Assembly: GCA_023416895.1 (NCBI GenBank)
Contig: JAEZGQ010000028.1
Location: forward strand, 1 to 10,823
Source of the DNA: Bacillota bacterium
Lineage (GTDB): Bacteria > Bacillota > Clostridia > Christensenellales > CAG-138
Direction: 5' to 3'
DNA length: 10,823 bases
Notes under the pieces: generated by a model
What the model was told of the DNA's origin: nothing
The model's database searches: none
What the model saw: only the letters and a program-made list of their open reading frames with translations
Program-made: the position numbers and the translations under genes
Shown here: positions 7,568 to 10,823 of the stretch, piece after piece
Numbering within the stretch: position 1 is the first letter of the stretch
Layout: each line of letters opens with the position of its first letter

Positions 7568-9541
7568 TTATTCCATCTCCCCCGCGGTTTTCTGGATTTT
7601 GTCCTCGAACGTATCGACCTTGTTGAAGTTTGCGAACTCGCTGATGTATTCCTTGCGTGGGCCGACCTTATCCCCCATGAGAATGGTAACGATGTGTTCC
7701 ACGTCTGCACCATCCTCTATATCTACCCGCACAAGCGAGCGGTTATCTGGGTTCATGGTGGTTTCCCAAAGCTGCTCGGGGTTCATTTCGCCAAGCCCTT
7801 TGTAACGCTGCAGCGTATAGCCCTTTCCGACCTCGGCAATCGTATCCTGAAGCTCTTCGTCGGAATAAGCGTAACGCACGGTGGAACCGCGCTGCACCTT
7901 GTAAAGCGGCGGCATGCCGATGTACACATGCCCGTCCGTAATCAGCTCGCGCATGTAACGGTAGAAGAAGGTCAAAAGGATGGCACGGATGTGCGCGCCG
8001 TCCTGATCGGCATCCGCAAGGATGATGATTTTGTTGTATTTGATGTTGACGATGTTAAAATCCTCACCAATGCCTGTGCCGATGGCCGTGATCATAGAGC
8101 GGAACTCATCGTTTGCAAGCACTTGGTCGAGGCGCTTTTTTTCTACGTTGAGCGGCTTTCCGCGAAGCGGCAAAATCGCCTGAAACCGCCTGTCGCGGCC
8201 TTGCTTTGCACTACCGCCGGCGGAATCACCCTCTACGATGAAAAGCTCGTTCACAAGCGGGTCGCGGCCCGTGCAGCTTGAAAGCTTGCCCACGAGCGGC
8301 GCGTTTTCAAGCTTGTTTTTCTCGCGCGCCATGCTCTTTGCCTTGCGCGCTGCCTCGCGCGCTTTGGATGCCTGCATGGCCTTTTCGGCAATTTTGTTGG
8401 CGGTCTGCGCGTTTTTCAAATCCTCCAGATACGGCGCAAGCTTTTCCGCCACCACGCTTTCCACAGCCGTGCGCGCTTCGGTATTGCCAAGGCGGGTTTT
8501 GGTTTGCCCTTCAAACTGAATGGTATGCATTTTTAAAGAAAGGATCGCCGTAAGGCCTTCGCGGAAATCCTCGCCGGAGAGCGAAGCGTCCTTGTCTTTT
8601 AAAATATCGTACTTACGGCAGTAGTCGTTAAGCACCTTTGTGAGCGCCGCTTTAAAGCCCGTTTCATGTGTACCGCCCTCGGTTGTAGGGATATTGTTGA
8701 CGTATGAGAAAATGCTCTCCGCGTAGCCATCGTTATGTTGGAGTGCAACTTCTACCGAAATGCCATCCTTCTCACCCTTGAAGCAAATGGGGGTATCAAA
8801 AAGGGTAGTTTTATCCTCATTCAGATATTTTACGAAATCGCTTAAACCGCCATCGTACTTATACTCTCGCGTTTTTTTGTTGCCCCATTCGCGCTGATCC
8901 TCAAGCTTAAAGCATACGCCTTTGTTAAGGTATGCAAGCTCACGCAGACGTTTGGCGATGGTATCAAAGTTCATTTGCAGCGTTTCAAACACGCGTGCGT
9001 CGGGCAGAAACGTTACCGTAGACCCCTGCTTGCGCGTGCGCCCAGTTTCTGTGAGGGCGCCTGTCGGCTGTCCGGAAATGATTTTTCCGGAGGAGTCCTG
9101 GTAGCTTCTGAACTTTTGCTCGTAGACGCGGCCTTCGGTGCAAACCTCTACCTCCACATACTCCGAAAGCGCGTTCACGACAGACGCGCCAACGCCGTGG
9201 AGGCCACCCGAATAGCCGTAGGAGCTGTTACCAAATTTGCCGCCCGCATGAAGCTTTGTAAAAACAAGCTCCACGCCGCTGATGCCGTATTTTTCGTGAA
9301 TGCCAACTGGAATGCCGCGCCCGTTGTCCTGCACGGTCACGGAATTGTCGCGGTGCAGCGTTACAGAGATTTCATTGGCATAGCCGTTTGCCGCTTCATC
9401 CACGGCGTTGTCTACGATCTCCCAAAGCATGTGGTGCAAGCCTCGCGTTCCCGTGCTGCCAATGTACATGCCCGGCCTTGCGCGAACGGCCTCCAAGCCC
9501 TCCATTACTTTGATATCGCTTACGGTATAATCCTTCGCCAT
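7568..9541 (-). CDS. parE: Type IIA DNA topoisomerase subunit B (ParE/GyrB family)
   Basis: 657-residue ATPase/TOPRIM subunit. The GHKL ATPase has E41 and N45 in EIVDNAVDEA, QDNGRG at 71-76 and SGGLHGVGAS at 111-120. The transducer carries QTKTRLGN at 346-353 with the ATP-contacting lysine K348. The TOPRIM metal site is EGDSAGG from E437 and DADQDG at 510-515 (D510, D512, D514). YKGLGEMN is near the C-terminus. Length fits Gram-positive GyrB or ParE without the large proteobacterial insert. LNVEK and RSMITAIGTGIGEDFN are more GyrB-like, whereas the partner A subunit looks topo IV-like, so the gene name is provisional. A longer frame from 9619 exists, but the ATG at 9541 has GGAGG 5 nt upstream and gives the family-typical N-terminus. 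First gene of the minus-strand run. Confidence 0.93.
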   Translation of the reverse strand: MAKDYTVSDIKVMEGLEAVRARPGMYIGSTGTRGLHHMLWEIVDNAVDEAANGYANEISVTLHRDNSVTVQDNGRGIPVGIHEKYGISGVELVFTKLHAGGKFGNSSYGYSGGLHGVGASVVNALSEYVEVEVCTEGRVYEQKFRSYQDSSGKIISGQPTGALTETGRTRKQGSTVTFLPDARVFETLQMNFDTIAKRLRELAYLNKGVCFKLEDQREWGNKKTREYKYDGGLSDFVKYLNEDKTTLFDTPICFKGEKDGISVEVALQHNDGYAESIFSYVNNIPTTEGGTHETGFKAALTKVLNDYCRKYDILKDKDASLSGEDFREGLTAILSLKMHTIQFEGQTKTRLGNTEARTAVESVVAEKLAPYLEDLKNAQTANKIAEKAMQASKAREAARKAKSMAREKNKLENAPLVGKLSSCTGRDPLVNELFIVEGDSAGGSAKQGRDRRFQAILPLRGKPLNVEKKRLDQVLANDEFRSMITAIGTGIGEDFNIVNIKYNKIIILADADQDGAHIRAILLTFFYRYMRELITDGHVYIGMPPLYKVQRGSTVRYAYSDEELQDTIAEVGKGYTLQRYKGLGEMNPEQLWETTMNPDNRSLVRVDIEDGADVEHIVTILMGDKVGPRKEYISEFANFNKVDTFEDKIQKTAGEME

Positions 9542-9561
9542 GAATTCCTCCGTCAAAAAAT

Positions 9562-9576
9562 AAAATACCATATTTT
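9562..9576. repeat. A/T-rich palindrome just upstream of the parE ribosome binding site
   Basis: AAAATA and TATTTT form a perfect 6-bp inverted repeat around a CCA spacer. It sits 11 nt before the parE GGAGG. It could be an operator half-site pair or a weak RNA stem; followed by T residues on the minus strand it is too A/T-rich for a convincing terminator. Such A/T palindromes also arise by chance. Confidence 0.35.
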
Positions 9577-9606
9577 GTAGAAATACCCTGCAACTTGCGG
9601 CACATG

Positions 9607-9645
9607 TTGGAAGCCGCACCGTATTTTAACGGACAGGCTTCCCAA
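9607..9645 (-). promoter_or_regulatory. Stem-loop in the predicted parE 5' leader
   Basis: On the minus strand GGAAGCC (9642-9636) pairs perfectly with GGCTTCC (9615-9609), and the stem extends by two T-A pairs past one bulged G. Inside it CCGT (9632-9629) pairs with ACGG (9622-9619) around a TAAAAT loop, separated from the outer stem by a 3x3 internal loop. It starts almost at the predicted transcription start (about 9643). No T-tract follows, so it is not a standard terminator. It may stabilise the mRNA or be a binding site for a regulator. Confidence 0.5.
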
Positions 9646-9657
9646 TGACATTATAAT
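9630..9657 (+). promoter_or_regulatory. Candidate divergent promoter for the helical-bundle gene
   Basis: On the plus strand CGGACA (9630-9635, 4/6 match to -35) precedes a perfect TATAAT (9652-9657) by 16 nt. The -10 box is the other half of the palindrome ATTATAAT (9650-9657) used by the parE promoter. Transcription would begin near 9664, giving a leader of about 140 nt. No other plus-strand promoter of comparable quality was found before 9807. Confidence 0.45.
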
Positions 9658-9678
9658 ATATCCCGCGTTTTTGGGCAA
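9650..9678 (-). promoter_or_regulatory. Sigma-A-type promoter for parE and the downstream operon
   Basis: On the minus strand TTGCCC (9678-9673, 4/6 match to -35) is followed after exactly 17 nt by a perfect TATAAT (9655-9650). Transcription should begin near 9643, giving a leader of about 100 nt before the parE ATG at 9541. This is the strongest promoter in the window. Its -10 box is shared with the opposite-strand candidate promoter. Confidence 0.7.
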
Positions 9679-9701
9679 CTTAACCGTAGATTCGAAGCGC
9701 C

Positions 9702-9756
9702 GCGAAAAAGCGCCTCAACAGTCCGGTGCCTTCGCTTCTAAAAGCGAAAAAGCACC
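9702..9756 (+). repeat. Two near-identical 13-nt direct repeats, 42 nt apart
   Basis: GCGAAAAAGCGCC at 9702-9714 and GCGAAAAAGCACC at 9744-9756 match at 12 of 13 positions and are spaced 42 nt start to start, about four helical turns. A partial inverted copy (GGTGCCTTCGC, 9725-9735) lies between them. They sit in the leader of the plus-strand gene and upstream of the parE -35 box, so they could be paired protein-binding sites for either direction. Confidence 0.5.
9725..9756 (+). promoter_or_regulatory. Strong stem-loop in the leader of the helical-bundle gene
   Basis: GGTGC (9725-9729) pairs with GCACC (9752-9756), and inside it TTCGCTT (9731-9737) pairs with AAGCGAA (9742-9748) around a CTAA loop: 12 base pairs with one small asymmetric internal loop. 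No T-run follows on either strand, so it does not look like an intrinsic terminator. A structured regulatory leader, or the 5' part of a small RNA, is possible. Confidence 0.5.
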
Positions 9757-9769
9757 ATAAAACACAATG

Positions 9770-9795
9770 GCAGGCAGCGTTTGGAGCATGCCTGC
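9770..9795 (+). promoter_or_regulatory. Stem-loop abutting the ribosome binding site of the helical-bundle gene
   Basis: GCAGGCA (9770-9776) and TGCCTGC (9789-9795) form a perfect 7-bp stem with a 12-nt loop. The ribosome binding site AAAGGAG (9796-9802) begins at the next base. Folding would place the stem directly against the 30S landing site, so it could tune translation. Confidence 0.45.
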
Positions 9796-9806
9796 AAAGG
9801 AGCTTT

Positions 9807-10253
9807 ATGAAAACGGATACCCTTGACTTACTCGATCAAATTTACGACAACGCACAGTTTGGCAAGCAAATGCTTTCCGAGCTCATCAAGCACAGCGAGG
9901 ATGGAAGCTTCCGAAACGCCCTCGCAGAGCAATTCGCGCAATATCACGGCATTATGGAGAGTGCCCAGGATTCTTTGCGCGCTGAAGAGCGCGAGCAAAT
10001 CAAGAAGGGCAAAAAGAAGCTCAGTCGTTTCGGTGACTTTTCCGCGAAAGCCGCGCTTCACATGAACCTGCGAATCGACAAAACTTCCTCCCACATGGCG
10101 GAAATGGTGATGCAGGGCTGCGTTTCCAACATCACGGACCTAGCCCGCGGCATAAGAACCTTTGCCGGCGCGGAGGACACGGCCATCGAACTTGGGAAAA
10201 AGTTTGTTGCGCTTGAGCAGGAAAATATCCGCCGTATGGTGGACTATCTGTAA
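9807..10253 (+). CDS. Uncharacterised ferritin-like (DUF2383-like) four-helix-bundle protein
   Basis: 148-residue, almost entirely helical soluble protein. Four helices are suggested at about 3-29, 34-61, 76-118 and 122-147. Possible metal ligands lie at matching helix positions: E41 and H47 in AEQFAQYHGIM, H96 and E99 in SSHMAEM, and E137/E139 in ALEQEN. This recalls the ferritin-like/DUF2383 superfamily, but I do not see a clean ExxH pair, so metal binding is unproven. There is no signal peptide or membrane segment; residues 58-75 are very basic and acidic (KKGKKK). A longer frame opens at 9726, but the ATG at 9807 follows AAAGGAG by 4 nt and gives a sensible N-terminus (MKTDTLDLLDQIY). It is transcribed away from parE and ends 4 nt before the stop of the opposing gene. 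No known function; a stress or iron role would be a guess. Confidence 0.8.
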   Translation: MKTDTLDLLDQIYDNAQFGKQMLSELIKHSEDGSFRNALAEQFAQYHGIMESAQDSLRAEEREQIKKGKKKLSRFGDFSAKAALHMNLRIDKTSSHMAEMVMQGCVSNITDLARGIRTFAGAEDTAIELGKKFVALEQENIRRMVDYL

Positions 10254-10257
10254 AACA

Positions 10258-10800
10258 TCAAACGTTATCCTTCGCTTCGTTAAGAAGCTGACCAAACAAA
10301 AACCGGTAAATTTCCCCTGCGCTTTTTTCCCAGTTTTTGCACGCAAGGCGCGCGCTTTGCCCATCGGGCATCAAAAGTGAAAGCGACATGAGCTCATTGT
10401 CGCTCTCCATGGCCTTAAGCGTTACACGGTACACGCCCGAAGGCAGCTTCTCAGTACCGGAGGAATATTGTGCGCTTCTATGAAGCTTGCCGCCGCTTAG
10501 CTCCACATATTCCTGTAACTCCTCACGCAGCGAGAGCGGCAGCCGTTCTGCGAACATATCAATGGTTTCGCGCCCAATCGCGGTGAGCGTATATGCTTGT
10601 CCGAATACGCGCGGCACAGCGGCAATCAGTCCCTCCTCCTCAAGCTCGGAAACAGCCGCCTGAAGTTCGAAAAACGGCATGAGCTCACTTTCGCCTGCCA
10701 ATGTGGTAAACTGTTCGCGCGTGAGCTCAAGCCCGTGCTCGCGAAGAACATAAAGAACAATGAGTTTGTTTTTGGTAAAACCGTCGGAAAAGTATGACAT
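10258..10800 (-). CDS. DUF4364-family winged-helix protein
   Basis: 180-residue protein whose N-terminal part (about 5-75) reads as a winged helix: FTKNKLIVLYVLREHG, a second helix starting LTREQF, a recognition-helix region FFELQAAVSELEEEGLI and a wing ending GQAYTLTAIGRE. The C-terminal half (about 115-180) is a small alpha/beta region, GVYRVTLKA then MSLSLLMPDG, of unknown purpose. The layout matches the DUF4364 family of Clostridia, presumed transcription regulators with unknown targets. The frame can be read from a TTG at 10821, but the ATG at 10800 is preferred because AAGGGG lies 7 nt upstream and the family N-terminus starts there. The promoter is outside the window. Its stop is 4 nt from the stop of the convergent gene. 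Confidence 0.85.
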   Translation of the reverse strand: MSYFSDGFTKNKLIVLYVLREHGLELTREQFTTLAGESELMPFFELQAAVSELEEEGLIAAVPRVFGQAYTLTAIGRETIDMFAERLPLSLREELQEYVELSGGKLHRSAQYSSGTEKLPSGVYRVTLKAMESDNELMSLSLLMPDGQSARLACKNWEKSAGEIYRFLFGQLLNEAKDNV

Positions 10801-10823
10801 AGCTTTGCCCCTTTTGCTCAAGC

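Noticed and set aside
7694..8281. 195-codon plus-strand open frame inside the topoisomerase B gene
   Set aside because: Antisense to the TOPRIM domain, with no family motif.
9542..9619. N-terminal extension of the topoisomerase B subunit by 26 residues
   Set aside because: The extension covers the ribosome binding site GGAGG of the ATG at 9541 and has no similarity to GyrB/ParE N-termini.
9725..9756. Intrinsic terminator between the divergent genes
   Set aside because: The hairpin is strong but no run of T follows on either strand, and a terminator is not needed between divergently transcribed genes.
9726..9806. N-terminal extension of the helical-bundle protein by 27 residues
   Set aside because: It spans the two hairpins and the AAAGGAG site; the ATG at 9807 is properly spaced from that site.
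1..10823. Mobile element, CRISPR array, toxin-antitoxin or defence system
   Set aside because: No transposase, integrase, long repeats, regularly spaced repeats or defence-type domains were found; all sizeable genes belong to core families.

Overview
This window is chromosomal core DNA, most likely from a spore-forming member of the Clostridia (Firmicutes). The evidence is a GerM-type lipoprotein, an RqcH/NFACT protein, a DUF4364-type winged-helix protein and a tandem-OB SSB-like protein, all typical of that class, together with strong AGGAGG-like ribosome binding sites. Base composition looks moderate in G+C. I cannot assign a genus. No mobile element, tRNA, rRNA, CRISPR array or phage gene is visible.

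Layout. Eight genes on the minus strand run from about 9541 down to the left edge, in transcription order: topoisomerase B subunit (parE-like), topoisomerase A subunit (parC-like), tandem-OB SSB-like protein, FAH-family enzyme, RqcH, GerM-like lipoprotein, RdgB/HAM1 pyrophosphatase, and a YfcE/MJ0936-type phosphodiesterase cut by the window edge. Gaps are short (3, 53, 27, 9, 117 and 29 nt, then a 4-nt overlap), and I see no convincing intrinsic terminator between them. They may be one long transcript, with a possible internal promoter in the 117-nt gap before gerM.

The control region is the 265-nt stretch 9542-9806, the longest non-coding part. It holds a good minus-strand promoter for parE and, sharing the same palindromic -10 box, a possible plus-strand promoter for a small four-helix-bundle gene (9807-10253). 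Both predicted leaders carry clear stem-loops. The small gene converges on a minus-strand DUF4364-type gene (10258-10800), with only 4 nt between their stop codons.

How the genes fit together. The topoisomerase pair and SSB-like protein point to DNA topology and single-strand handling. RqcH acts in ribosome quality control. RdgB cleans the nucleotide pool. GerM is a spore envelope protein. The gerM-rdgB-phosphodiesterase order matches the Bacillus subtilis gerM-rph-ysnA-ysnB cluster, minus rph. Overall this is an ordinary housekeeping region. The points worth a second look are the divergent promoter with its structured leaders, the mixed gyrase/topo IV character of the topoisomerase, the SSB-like protein and the uncharacterised helical-bundle gene.
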